Shown here in pieces: positions 7,886 through 17,418 of a stretch of DNA of 64,000 nt (positions within the stretch are counted from its first letter, which is position 1; each line of letters begins with the position of its first letter). A program made the translations under genes and the position numbers. The notes beneath the pieces are model-generated. The model was not told where the DNA came from. It did no database searches and saw only the letters and a program-made list of their open reading frames with translations. This DNA is from Pseudomonas sp. 10S4. Lineage in GTDB: Bacteria > Pseudomonadota > Gammaproteobacteria > Pseudomonadales > Pseudomonadaceae. The stretch is taken from assembly GCF_034344865.1 (NCBI RefSeq), contig NZ_CP133774.1:3844001-3908000 (forward strand), in the 5' to 3' direction.

Positions 7886-10800
7886 TTATAACGGCAAATG
7901 CCGACTCAACAACGCCCGCAACGCCGCCGGCTTCACCGGTTTCGCCAGATAATCCAACCCCGCCGCATGCACCTGCGCCACCGTCTCCGGCCGCCCATCC
8001 GCACTGATCACCACGCCCGGAACCGGTTCACCCAAACGGGTACGCAGCCAGGCCATCAACTCGGTTCCGGTTTCACCGTCGTCCAGGTGGTAATCCACCA
8101 GTGCCAACTGCGGCCGTACACCATCGCCGAGCAATGCGGCACACTCTTCACGGTTGCGCGCAGTCCAGACCTGGCAACCCCAGCGCGTCAGCAGGCTGTT
8201 CATGCCGATCAGGATGCTGTCCTCGTTATCGATGCACAGCACCTGCGCGCCCGTCGGCAATTTACCGTTCAGTTCGGTGACGTTATGCGGCGCCGCTACA
8301 GTCTGCGCCCTAGCCAGCGGCACGCTGACGCTGAACACGCTGCCATGCCCCGGCCAGGAGCGCACGCGCAAGGTATGGCCCAGCACCCGACACAACCCAT
8401 CGGCAATCGCCAAGCCCAGACCCAGGCCTTTCTCGGCGCGGGTCTGGTGGCTGTCGAGGCGTTTGAACTCTTCGAAAATCACTTTCTGTTTATCTTCCGG
8501 TATCCCTGGGCCACGGTCCCAGACTTCCAGGCACAGTTCGCCGTTTCGCCGCCGAACTCCCAGCAGCACCGGGCCTTTGGCATAACGGAGCGCGTTGGTC
8601 AGGAAGTTCTGCAGGATCCGGCGCAACAGCTTGATGTCGCTGTCGACCCGCAACGTGCTGCCGCGCAGACGGAATTTCAGCCCTTGTTCCTGCGCCAGTG
8701 CCTTGAACTCGGCGCCGAGGATGTCGAACAGTTCATTAAGCACGAACGGCTTGGGGTCCGGGTTGATCTTGCCGTTTTCCAGGCGGGAAATGTCCAGCAA
8801 GTCGCTGATCAAGTCCTCGGCGGAACGCAGTGAAGTGTCCAGGTGCTGGATCAGCTTCTGTGCTTCGCTGGACAAGCCATCATCCTGATGAGTCAGGGCC
8901 GCAGAGAACAATCGCGCGGCGTTCAGCGGTTGCATCAAGTCATGGCTGACTGCCGCCAGAAAGCGGGTTTTAGACTGGTTGGCCGACTCGGCGGTGCCTT
9001 TGGCTTCGGTCAGGGCGACGTTGAGTTGCGAGAGTTCGTGGGTACGTGCGGTCACCCGTTGCTCCAGGCCTTCGTTGGCCTCGGTCAACGCCTGCTCGGC
9101 CTCGCGGAACGCGGTGATGTCGGTGAAACTCATGACGAAACCGCCGCCGGGCATCGGGTTGCCGATCAGCTCAATCACACGACCATTGGGGAAAAGTCGT
9201 TCAGAGGTGTGGGCACGACCCTGACGCATCCAGTGCAGGCGGCGGGCGACGTGGACTTCCGCTTCGCCGGGACCGCACAGTCCGCGCGTCGGCGTTGTAG
9301 CGAATGATGTCGGCAATCGGCCGACCGACGCTGATCAAGCCGTCCGGGTAGTTGAACAACTCCAGGTAACGCCGGTTCCAGGCCACCAGTTTCAGCGACT
9401 GGTCGACCACGCTGATGCCCTGGGTGATGTTCTCGATCGCCCCTTGCAGCAAGGCGCGGTTGAACTGCAAAACTTCCGACGCTTCGTCGGCGATACGGAC
9501 GACGTCCTCAAGCTGCATTTCCCGACCTTCGATGGCGGCTTTTACTACAGCACGCGTCGAAGATGCGCCGAGGACACCGGCCAGCAAGCGTTCGGTATGG
9601 GCGATCCATTCACCGTCGGCGTTCTGGTTCGGATTGAAGCCTTTGCCCTGGCGGTAGGCGAAGCGGATAAAGCTTTGGCGGGCGCGTTCTTCACCGACAA
9701 AACGTGCGGCCAGTTGCAGCAGATCGTCGATTTGCACCGAAAGCATCGAGCGAGCGCTGGGCCGGGCGCTGATTTCCTGACCAATGAACCGGCCAGCCTG
9801 CCAGTGCTCTGACACTCGTGTGCGTGACAGCACCGAGACCCAGGCGAACAGAGTGAAGTTGCCCGCCAGCGACAGCACCACGCCTTGGGTCAGTGGGGTG
9901 ATGGGCAAGTGCAGTGGGTTGCTGTGCAGCCAGGCCAGTCCGGGAAAACTACTTAGCGACCAACCCAGGCTGAGGGCGGTAATTGGCAAAATCAACGTGT
10001 AGAACCAGAGGAACGTCCCGGTGGCGAGCCCGGCAAATACGCCGCGACGGTTGGCCTGTTTCCAGTACAGCGCACCGAGCATGGCTGGGGCTAATTGGGT
10101 CACGGCGGCGAAGGCGATCTGGCCGATGGTCGCCAGGCTGGCGGTAGAGCCGAGCAGGCGATAGCTGACGTAGGCGAGCAGCAAAATCACCACGATGCTC
10201 ACCCGGCGCACCGAGAGCATCCACTGGCGGAACACTTCGAAAGGTCGCTCGGCGTTGTTGCGGCGCAGCAGCCACGGCAACAACATGTCGTTGGAGACCA
10301 TGGTCGACAGCGCCACGCTGGCCACGATCACCATGCCGGTGGCCGCCGAAGCACCGCCGATAAACGCCAGCAACGCCAGTGCCGGGTGGGCCTGGGCGAG
10401 GGGCAGGCTGATGACGAAAGAGTCCGGTAGCACCGAGCTCGGCAGCAACATCTGACCGGCCAGCGCGATAGGGACTACAAACAGCGCCGCCAATGCCAGA
10501 TAAGCCGGGAATACCCACTTGGCCAGGCGCAAATCCTGAGGTTCGATGTTCTCCACTACCGTGACGTGGAACTGTCTTGGCAGGCAGATGATCGCCATCA
10601 TTGCGACGCCGGTTTGCACCACCATCGAAGGCCAGTTGATGGTTTCCTTCCAATACTCTTCCAGGCGCGGGGCGAGCATGGCCTGGTCGAACAGGTCGTC
10701 GAAACCGTCGTATAAGCCGTAGGTCACGAACGCGCCGACCGCCAGAAAAGCGAACAGCTTGACCAGTGATTCAAAAGCAATCGCCAGCACCATGCCGCGG

Positions 10801-11360
10801 TGGTGTTCGGTGGCGTCGAGGTTGCGCGTACCAAATACGATGGTGAACAGCGCCAACACCAGCGAGACGATCAGCGCCGTGTCCTGGGCGCGGGTGCCCA
10901 TGGCATCAGCGCCAGCACCGATCAGCAGGTTCACCCCGAGCACGATGCCCTTGAGCTGCAAGGCGATGTAGGGCAACACGCCGACCAGGCAAATCAGCGC
11001 CACCACCACCGCCAGCGACTGCGACTTGCCATAGCGCGCGGCGATAAAGTCGGCGATGGAGGTGATGTTCTCCTGCTTGCTGATAATCACCATTTTTTGC
11101 AGGACCCACGGCGCGCACACCAGCAGCAGGATTGGCCCGAGGTAGATCGGCAGGAATGACCAAAGCTGTTCGGCGGCCTGGCCCACGGCACCAAAGAACG
11201 TCCAACTGGTGCAATACACGGCCAGCGACAGGCTGTAGACCCAGGCACGCACACGCGGCGGCAACGGCGCGCTGCGACGGTCGCCGTAGAAGGCGATGGC
11301 GAACATGATGGCCATATAGGCCAGGGCAACGGCGGCGATCAGCCCGCTGGACAGCGACAT
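7886..11360 (-). pseudogene. crbS: CrbS/MxtR-type SSS-PAS hybrid sensor kinase, frameshifted as sequenced
   Basis: Two overlapping frames together encode one protein of about 1157 residues. Part one (11360 to about 9290) is a sodium/solute symporter-like module of roughly 13 membrane spans and the start of a PAS domain ending at IADIIRYNA. Part two (about 9290 to 7886) continues the PAS domain (RGLCGPGEAEV), then a coiled linker, the kinase H box SHDLMQPLN, the N, G1 (DRGPGIP) and G2 (GLGLGLAI) boxes, and a receiver domain with phospho-acceptor LVDYHLDD and YLAKPVKP. One extra base within 9278-9293 separates them. The plan matches CrbS (MxtR, ErdS), which with CrbR controls acetate use. The partner regulator gene is not in this window. 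The ATG at 11360 has GGAG upstream. If the indel is real, the kinase is split and inactive. Confidence 0.85.
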
Positions 11361-11510
11361 GGAAACTCCAGACAAAAGACATCCGGGACTCCTGCCCGGT
11401 CAGACAGTCTCGCACGATGGCCGGGGTTCGTCAGTGTCGACCAAGGTCGTGGCGTGGCGGGGTGTCGCAGGCTTTGTGTCAGTTGCAGGTGGGCTGTATT
11501 CACTGGCCCC

Positions 11511-11603
11511 TTCGCGAGCAAGCCCGCTCCCACATTGGATCTTCTGTGAACACATAAATTGTGAACACCCAAGAGCCAATGTGGGAGCGGGCTTGCTCGC
11601 GAA
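11511..11603. repeat. REP/REPIN pair, GTGGGAGCGGGCTTGCTCGCGA family
   Basis: Inverted arms TTCGCGAGCAAGCCCGCTCC and complement enclose about 40 bases between crbS and the tetR-type gene. Confidence 0.85.
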
Positions 11604-11611
11604 TGGCGGTA

Positions 11612-12148
11612 TCACTGACTCAACGCAATCTCGATCAACCGATGCAACTCCTCAACCTCCAGCGCCGCCGCCGAGAACAGGATGCGAAACACCGTCGGCG
11701 CCACCACCATGTTGATCAGCCGATCAACGCTCGGCTTGGGCTGATCCGGGTAACGATCCAGAATCGTCTGCAACTGCGCGCCAATGATGGTCACGCAATA
11801 GCCCGGCGTTGCGCTGCATTGCACATCGCGCAAAATGTTGCGGCCAGGCTCGGAGCTCATTTCGTCCAGATACTGCTCGGCCCAGGCCCGCACATCACCG
11901 CAGCAGGCTGCCGGTGTTGGCCGGCTCGCTGTCGGGGCGCAGGCGGGCGAGGGCGACATCCGCCAGCAACACCGACAGATCGCCCCAGCGCCGATAGATT
12001 GTCGACGGCGTAACCCCGCGCGCGCGGCGATTTGCGGCACGGTCACGCTCGCGCGGTCCTGCTCTTCGAGGAGCGCGCGGACCGCCGAATGAATCGACTC
12101 TTGCACCCTGGCACTGCGGCCACCTGGGCGTAAACTAGGACCTGTCAT
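11612..12148 (-). CDS. TetR family regulator with out-of-frame segment
   Basis: A 178-residue frame with TetR features: an N-terminal helix (VQESIHSAVRALLEEQDRA), the start of the DNA-binding motif (SVTVPQIAARAG) and a C-terminal ligand domain from GDVRAWAEQYLDEMSSEPGR onward. Residues about 46-83 are out of frame. Removing the effect of a missing G in the C/G run at 12014-12017 and an extra base near 11899-11905 restores VTPSTIYRRWG, the expected recognition helix, and a normal linker. As sequenced the protein could not bind DNA normally. The start codon lies inside a 31-base inverted repeat shared with 12373-12403. It is divergent from the MFS gene at 12506, its likely target. Confidence 0.75.
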   Translation of the reverse strand: MTGPSLRPGGRSARVQESIHSAVRALLEEQDRASVTVPQIAARAGLRRRQSIGAGAICRCCWRMSPSPACAPTASRPTPAACCGDVRAWAEQYLDEMSSEPGRNILRDVQCSATPGYCVTIIGAQLQTILDRYPDQPKPSVDRLINMVVAPTVFRILFSAAALEVEELHRLIEIALSQ

Positions 12149-12403
12149 CACTTATTTCCTGCGTCGCGCCGGGTCTGCTGTTGCGCAGGCCAAGGCGCGA
12201 GGAGTGTGGTTTGGTTTTTCCAAATGAACGACGAGCAACGCAGGCCTGCGCAACAGCAGGCCCGGCCCTTCAGGTTGCCACCTGAAAGCTGGCCATGCTG
12301 CGTTGCAGTCCTTGGCAAGGAAACGACATTACCTACGGACTGCGCCTTGCCTGGCCAGCTTTCAGGTGGCAACGCGACGCAGGAAATAAGTGATGACAGG
12401 TCC
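12138..12403. repeat. Nested inverted repeats forming a three-arm palindromic element
   Basis: An outer perfect 31-base inverted pair (12138-12168 with 12373-12403) encloses two further inverted pairs: 12169-12191 with 12243-12265 (23 bases, one mismatch) and 12274-12295 with 12352-12373 (22 bases, perfect). A weaker inner pair (GCAGTCC/GGACTGC) lies inside the last. The outer arm includes the tetR start codon, so both ends carry the same ATGACAGGTCC. This fits a folded three-way junction and is not one of the REP families seen elsewhere here. Confidence 0.8.
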
Positions 12404-12460
12404 CTAATAGCCATGCGGCGGACCTTAACACAAAGAATTTGCTTTAAGCGCTAGCGAGTA

Positions 12461-12503
12461 GCACACTCCGCAAAAGCAAAAACTTAGCTTTTGTGGAGTG
12501 TGC
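12461..12503 (+). promoter_or_regulatory. Inverted repeat covering the MFS ribosome site
   Basis: Arms GCACACTCCGCAAAAGC (12461-12477) and GCTTTTGTGGAGTGTGC (12487-12503) pair at 16 of 17 positions with a 9-base loop. The right arm contains the GGAG ribosome site of the MFS gene starting at 12506. It may be a regulator operator, an RNA hairpin hiding the ribosome site, or both. Confidence 0.55.
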
Positions 12504-12505
12504 CC

Positions 12506-13699
12506 ATGCCTCATCCAACCTCAAACCGATCGAGCCTGTGGTTTCTGGCGATCACTTTACTCAGTTTTCTCGCCGCCTCCACTGCGCCGACGCCGTTGTA
12601 TCACCTGTATCAGGAACACCTTCATTTCTCGGCAGCGACCCTGACCCTGATTTTCGGCGTGTACGCTCTCAGCTTGCTGGCGGCGCTGTTGACCGTCGGC
12701 TCACTCTCGGATTTCCTCGGGCGTAAACCGGTGATTTTCACCGCGCTATTGCTGAACATGCTCGCGATGTTGCTGTTTATCAATGCCGACAGCGTCGCCT
12801 GGCTGATCAGTGCCCGGGTGCTTCAGGGCTTTGCGACCGGGATGGCCACGGCGGTTTTGAGTGCCGCGCTGCTGGATACCGACCGCCAGCAAGGTCCATT
12901 GGTCAACAGTGTTGCTCCGTTGCTGGGCATGGCGGCGGGGGCGATGGGCTGCGGTTTGTTGGCCGAATTTGCGCCGCTGCCGTTGCAACTGACTTTTTGG
13001 GTATTGTTCGGGCTGTTTGTGCTGCAAGCACTGTACGTCTGGCGCCTGCCGGAAAGTGTCAGTCGGCAGCCGGGTGCCTGGGCTTCGCTGCGCCCGACCT
13101 TGCATGTGCCAGTCCAGGCGCGGCGGGCCTTGTGGTCGGTGCTGCCAATCAACACCGCGGTGTGGGCGCTAGGCGGTTTCTTCGCTTCATTGGCGCCGTC
13201 ATTGGTGCGGACAGCCACCGGCTCGACTTCAAACCTGATTGGCGGCGCGACGGTCGCAGCATTGACGCTCACCGGTGCGCTGATGATCTACACCTCACGT
13301 AATCGGCCGGCGGACAAGGTGTTGCGCCTGGGCGCCAGTTTGTTGCCGGCAGGTGTCGCGCTGATTCTGGTCGCTGTTCACATCGCCAGTCTGCCGCTGT
13401 TTTTCATCGGCACCCTCATCGCCGGCTGCGGTTTCGGTGCCGGTTTCCTCGGCGCGGTGCGCACCCTGGTGCCGTTGGCCTTGCCCCATGAGCGGGCCGG
13501 GTTGATGTCGGCGTTTTATGCGCTGAGTTACCTGGCTTTTTGCTTGCCGTCGTTGCTGGCCGGGACTTTGACCCGCAGCTTTGGGCTGATCGCGACCACC
13601 GATGGTTATGGCGCAGTGCTGATCGTCCTGGCGGTGGGGGCATTGCTGGGCTTGGTGCGCCAGCGGTCTGTGAAAGTCTGTGGCGCCGATGTTCGCTGA
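12506..13699 (+). CDS. MFS transporter (drug-efflux type)
   Basis: A 397-residue, 12-span MFS protein. It opens with MPHPTSNRSSLWFLAITLLSFLAASTAPTPLY-type sequence and carries the loop motif GSLSDFLGRKPVIF and ARVLQGFATGMATAVLSAALLD in spans 4-5, both typical of drug-efflux MFS members. The ATG at 12506 is chosen because GTGGAG lies eight bases upstream; an upstream in-frame start at 12491 overlaps that site. The neighbouring divergent TetR-type gene suggests inducible export of a toxic compound, but the substrate is unknown. Confidence 0.85.
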   Translation: MPHPTSNRSSLWFLAITLLSFLAASTAPTPLYHLYQEHLHFSAATLTLIFGVYALSLLAALLTVGSLSDFLGRKPVIFTALLLNMLAMLLFINADSVAWLISARVLQGFATGMATAVLSAALLDTDRQQGPLVNSVAPLLGMAAGAMGCGLLAEFAPLPLQLTFWVLFGLFVLQALYVWRLPESVSRQPGAWASLRPTLHVPVQARRALWSVLPINTAVWALGGFFASLAPSLVRTATGSTSNLIGGATVAALTLTGALMIYTSRNRPADKVLRLGASLLPAGVALILVAVHIASLPLFFIGTLIAGCGFGAGFLGAVRTLVPLALPHERAGLMSAFYALSYLAFCLPSLLAGTLTRSFGLIATTDGYGAVLIVLAVGALLGLVRQRSVKVCGADVR

Positions 13700-13748
13700 C
13701 CGATAGCCTTGGCACCGCCATTCACTATTCATTTCGACGGACCGTACG

Positions 13749-14060
13749 ATGAAGATCATTCGCAGCAAATCCTTCACCGCCGAGCGTGCCTGGGGCGCAC
13801 TGGACATCGCCAACATGAACGGCATCACCACCCGTTTGCACTGGACCGACCAACCGTACAAGTGGCACGTCAACGATGGTCAGGAAGTGTTCGTCGTGCT
13901 CGATGGCCAAGTGCAGATGCACTATCGTGAAGAGGGCATCGAGCAGCAGGCATTGCTCGACGTCGGCGATATTTTTTATGCGTCGGTAGGCACCGAGCAT
14001 GTGGCGCATCCGCTGGGTGCGGCGCGGATTCTGGTGATCGAGTCTGAAGGCAGCGTATAG
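13749..14060 (+). CDS. Cupin domain protein
   Basis: A 103-residue single-domain cupin. The two conserved motifs are readable: KWHVNDGQEVFVVLDGQVQM (motif 1) and DVGDIFYASVGTEHVAHPLG (motif 2), giving His and Glu/His metal-ligand candidates. No signal peptide is present. Such small cupins include isomerases, dioxygenase-like proteins and binding proteins, so the activity cannot be assigned. It follows the MFS gene by 49 bases on the same strand and may be co-transcribed. Confidence 0.8.
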   Translation: MKIIRSKSFTAERAWGALDIANMNGITTRLHWTDQPYKWHVNDGQEVFVVLDGQVQMHYREEGIEQQALLDVGDIFYASVGTEHVAHPLGAARILVIESEGSV

Positions 14061-14065
14061 GCCTA

Positions 14066-14082
14066 TATCTGCAAAACAGATA
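14066..14082 (+). promoter_or_regulatory. Palindromic operator candidate upstream of TDT gene
   Basis: TATCTG-CAAAA-CAGATA is a perfect 6-base inverted repeat about 85 bases before the TDT transporter start, and has the T-N11-A form used by LysR-type regulators. No LysR gene is adjacent, so this is a weak prediction. Confidence 0.35.
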
Positions 14083-14165
14083 ACAGTTAGAGATATTACC
14101 CGTTATATAGATATTCGATTCAGTTCTACCATGGGTTCCACCTCACCAGAGGACAGGAGTTCGCC

Positions 14166-15317
14166 ATGACATGCCCCAACACTGCCAAACCCGGTTTCAA
14201 ACCTTTCAGTCATCTACCACGCCCGCTGGAAGCGATTCGCCAGTTCACCCCGAACTGGTTCGCCGCCACCATGGGTACCGGCGTGCTCGCTCTGGCGCTG
14301 GCGCAATTGCCGGTCGCGATTCCCGGTGTGCACGCGGTTGCCGAAGCCCTGTGGCTGTTCAACATCCTTCTGTTTGTATTGTTCACTGGGTTGTATGCCG
14401 CTCGCTGGGTGTTGTTCTTCGATGAAGCGCGGCGGATTTTCGGGCACTCCACGGTTTCGATGTTTTTCGGCACCATTCCCATGGGCCTGGCGACCATCAT
14501 CAATGGTTTTCTGCTGTTCGGTTTGCCGCGTTGGGGCGATGGGGTGATTCAGATCGCCGAAGTGCTGTGGTGGCTGGATGTGGCGATGTCTCTGGCCTGC
14601 GGCGTGCTGATCCCGTACATGATGTTTACCCGCCAGGAACACAGCATCGACCAGATGACCGCTGTCTGGCTGTTGCCGGTAGTGGCCGCAGAAGTGGCGG
14701 CCGCCAGCGGTGGTCTGTTGGCGCCGCACTTGGTCGGAGCCCATTCACAACTGGTGGTGCTGGTTACCAGCTACGTGCTGTGGGCATTTTCCCTGCCGGT
14801 GGCGTTCAGCATTTTGACCATCCTGTTGCTGCGCATGGCGCTGCATAAATTGCCTCACGAGAACATGGCCGCATCGAGCTGGTTGGCGCTTGGGCCGATT
14901 GGTACCGGGGCGCTTGGCATGTTGCTGCTGGGCGCCGATGCGCCAGCGATCTTTGCCGCCAACGGTTTGCCAGGTATTGGTGAAATCGCCGCGGGGCTAG
15001 GCCTAGTGGCCGGGATCACGCTGTGGGGCTTCGGGCTCTGGTGGATGCTGATCGCGGTGCTGATCACCGTGCGTTACCTGCGCGCCGGCATCCCGTTCAA
15101 CCTTGGCTGGTGGGGTTTTACCTTCCCGTTGGGTGTTTATTCCCTGGCCACGCTGAAGCTGGCCAGCACTTTGAACCTGATGTTTTTCAGTGTGTTTGGC
15201 GGCGTATTGGTGGCGTTGTTGACCGTGATGTGGCTGATCGTCGGCAAGCGGACAGTGCAGGGCGCATGGCGCGGAGAGCTGTTTGTCTCGCCTTGTATTG
15301 CAGGATTAAAGAAATAA
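14166..15317 (+). CDS. TDT family transporter (TehA/SLAC1 fold)
   Basis: A 383-residue membrane protein with about ten spans and the TDT signature near the N-terminus (FTPNWFAATMGTGVLALAL), followed by SMFFGTIPMGLATIINGFLLFG. The family includes tellurite-resistance TehA, malate permease Mae1 and sulfite exporter Ssu1, so substrates are small anions such as sulfite or C4-dicarboxylates. The exact ion cannot be chosen from this sequence. The ATG is preceded by GGACAGGAG. No partner gene such as tehB is adjacent. Confidence 0.85.
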   Translation: MTCPNTAKPGFKPFSHLPRPLEAIRQFTPNWFAATMGTGVLALALAQLPVAIPGVHAVAEALWLFNILLFVLFTGLYAARWVLFFDEARRIFGHSTVSMFFGTIPMGLATIINGFLLFGLPRWGDGVIQIAEVLWWLDVAMSLACGVLIPYMMFTRQEHSIDQMTAVWLLPVVAAEVAAASGGLLAPHLVGAHSQLVVLVTSYVLWAFSLPVAFSILTILLLRMALHKLPHENMAASSWLALGPIGTGALGMLLLGADAPAIFAANGLPGIGEIAAGLGLVAGITLWGFGLWWMLIAVLITVRYLRAGIPFNLGWWGFTFPLGVYSLATLKLASTLNLMFFSVFGGVLVALLTVMWLIVGKRTVQGAWRGELFVSPCIAGLKK

Positions 15318-15414
15318 CCTGCAAAGATTAGGTAATGTGTGGCCTGGATCCACGTTCGACATTCCAATAACAGTATCCAAGCCACTCTCAACGCCAATCA
15401 GGGACACACGGAAG

Positions 15415-17292
15415 ATGAGTCACCCCTCACAGTTCACCTTGCTTCGCACCCGGCGTTTTCTGCCGTTTTTCGTGACACAGTCCCTTGGGGCCTTCAACGA
15501 CAACATCTTCAAACAGTCGCTGATCCTCGCCATTCTGTACAAATTGACCATCGACGGTGATCGTTCGATCTGGGTCAACTTGTGCGCGCTGTTGTTCATC
15601 CTGCCGTTTTTCCTGTTCTCGGCGCTGGCCGGGCAGTTCGGGGAAAAATTCGCCAAGGACGCGCTGATTCGTCTGATCAAGCTTGGCGAAATCGCCATCA
15701 TGTCGGTGGGCGCGGTGGGTTTCCTGTTCGATCACCTGTCGCTGATGCTGGTGGCGTTGTTCGCCATGGGCACGCACTCGGCGCTGTTCGGGCCGGTTAA
15801 GTATTCGATCCTGCCCCAAGCCTTGCGTGAAGATGAGTTGGTCGGTGGCAACGGCCTGGTGGAAATGGGCACCTTTTTGGCGATCCTCGCCGGGACCATC
15901 GGTGCCGGGATCATGATGTCCTCCGGTCACTACGCGCCCCTCGTCTCCACGGTCGCCATCATCGGTGTCGCGGTGCTCGGTTACCTGGCCAGCCGCAGCA
16001 TTCCTCGCGCGGCGGCCGCGTCGCCGGAGATGCGCCTGAACTGGAACATTTTCACTCAGTCCTGGGCCACCTTGAAACTGGGCCTGGGGCAAACCCCGGC
16101 GGTGTCGCGCTCGATTGTCGGCAACTCGTGGTTCTGGTTTGTCGGGGCGATTTACCTGACGCAAATCCCGGCCTACGCCAAGGAATGGATGCACGGCGAC
16201 GAGACCGTGGTGACGCTGATCCTGACCGTGTTCTCGGTCGGTATCGCCCTCGGTTCGATGCTTTGCGAGAAACTCTCCGGGCGCAAAGTCGAGATTGGTC
16301 TGGTGCCGTTCGGCTCGTTTGGTCTGACGGTGTTTGGCTTGCTGCTGTGGTGGCATTCCGGCGGAATTCCGGACAGCGTGACTGGCCATGGCTGGATCGA
16401 AGTGCTTGGTTTTGGCCACACCTGGCTGGTGTTGATCGACATCCTCGGGCTCGGGGTTTTCGGTGGTTTCTACATCGTGCCGCTGTACGCGCTGATTCAG
16501 TCGCGCACCGCTGAGAACGAGCGGGCACGGGTGATTGCCGCCAACAACATTCTCAACGCACTGTTTATGGTGGTCTCGGCGATTGTCTCGATCGTGCTGC
16601 TGAGCGTGGTCAAGTTGTCGATCCCGGAGCTGTTCCTGGTGGTGTCAGTGCTGAACATCGGCGTCAACGCCTACATCTTCAGCATCGTTCCCGAGTTCAG
16701 CATGCGTTTCATGATCTGGCTGCTCAGCCATTCCATGTACCGCGTGGAGCACCGCAACCTGGACCTGATTCCCGATGAAGGCGCGGCGCTGCTGGTGTGC
16801 AACCATGTGTCCTTCGTCGATGCCTTGCTGATTGGCGGTGCTGTGCGTCGGCCGATTCGCTTTGTGATGTATTACAAAATCTACAACCTGCCGGTGCTGA
16901 ACTTTATCTTCCGCACCGCTGGGACTATTCCTATCGCCGGACGGCAGGAAGACATTCAGATTTACGAAAAAGCCTTCAAGCGGATTGCCCAGTATCTGAA
17001 GGACGGTGAGTTGGTATGCATCTTCCCTGAAGGAAAACTGACCGCTGACGGTGAGATAAACGAGTTCAAGGGCGGGCTGACGCGGATTCTCGAAGAGACA
17101 CCGGTGCCGGTGATTCCGCTGGCGTTGCAAGGGTTGTGGGGGAGTTTCTTCAGCCGCGATCCGGGCAAAGGCTTGTTTCACCGGTTGTGGTCGCGGGTGA
17201 CGTTGGTGGCGGGGCCGGCGGTGGCCGTTGAAGTGGCGGAACCGGCCGCATTGCAGGCGTTGGTTGGGGAGTTGCGCGGGACTGTCAGGTAG
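15415..17292 (+). CDS. MFS-PlsC fusion: lysophospholipid flippase/acyltransferase type
   Basis: A 625-residue two-domain protein. Residues 1 to about 415 are an LplT-like MFS transporter (SLGAFNDNIFKQSLILAIL, then FGPVKYSILPQALREDELVGGNGLVE). Residues about 430-625 are a PlsC-type acyltransferase with NHVSFVD near residue 463 and FPEGKLT near 536. In E. coli, LplT flips lysophospholipids inward for Aas to reacylate; here both steps sit in one chain but the acyl-ACP synthetase domain of Aas is missing, so acyl donors must come from elsewhere. The ATG at 15415 is preferred over an in-frame codon at 15337 because homology begins there. Confidence 0.85.
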   Translation: MSHPSQFTLLRTRRFLPFFVTQSLGAFNDNIFKQSLILAILYKLTIDGDRSIWVNLCALLFILPFFLFSALAGQFGEKFAKDALIRLIKLGEIAIMSVGAVGFLFDHLSLMLVALFAMGTHSALFGPVKYSILPQALREDELVGGNGLVEMGTFLAILAGTIGAGIMMSSGHYAPLVSTVAIIGVAVLGYLASRSIPRAAAASPEMRLNWNIFTQSWATLKLGLGQTPAVSRSIVGNSWFWFVGAIYLTQIPAYAKEWMHGDETVVTLILTVFSVGIALGSMLCEKLSGRKVEIGLVPFGSFGLTVFGLLLWWHSGGIPDSVTGHGWIEVLGFGHTWLVLIDILGLGVFGGFYIVPLYALIQSRTAENERARVIAANNILNALFMVVSAIVSIVLLSVVKLSIPELFLVVSVLNIGVNAYIFSIVPEFSMRFMIWLLSHSMYRVEHRNLDLIPDEGAALLVCNHVSFVDALLIGGAVRRPIRFVMYYKIYNLPVLNFIFRTAGTIPIAGRQEDIQIYEKAFKRIAQYLKDGELVCIFPEGKLTADGEINEFKGGLTRILEETPVPVIPLALQGLWGSFFSRDPGKGLFHRLWSRVTLVAGPAVAVEVAEPAALQALVGELRGTVR

Positions 17293-17312
17293 TTAGTGAC
17301 TGGGCGGGCCTC

Positions 17313-17405
17313 ATCGCGAGCAAGCTCGCTCCCACAGGGAAATGTGTTGTGTCACAAATAGTAGGCACACCATCCATCCACTGTGGGAGCGAGCTTGCTC
17401 GCGAT
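17313..17405. repeat. REP/REPIN pair, GTGGGAGCGAGCTTGCTCGCGA variant
   Basis: Inverted arms ATCGCGAGCAAGCTCGCTCC and complement lie between the convergent MFS-PlsC and gdx genes. Confidence 0.85.
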
Positions 17406-17418
17406 AGCGGTCGAAAGA

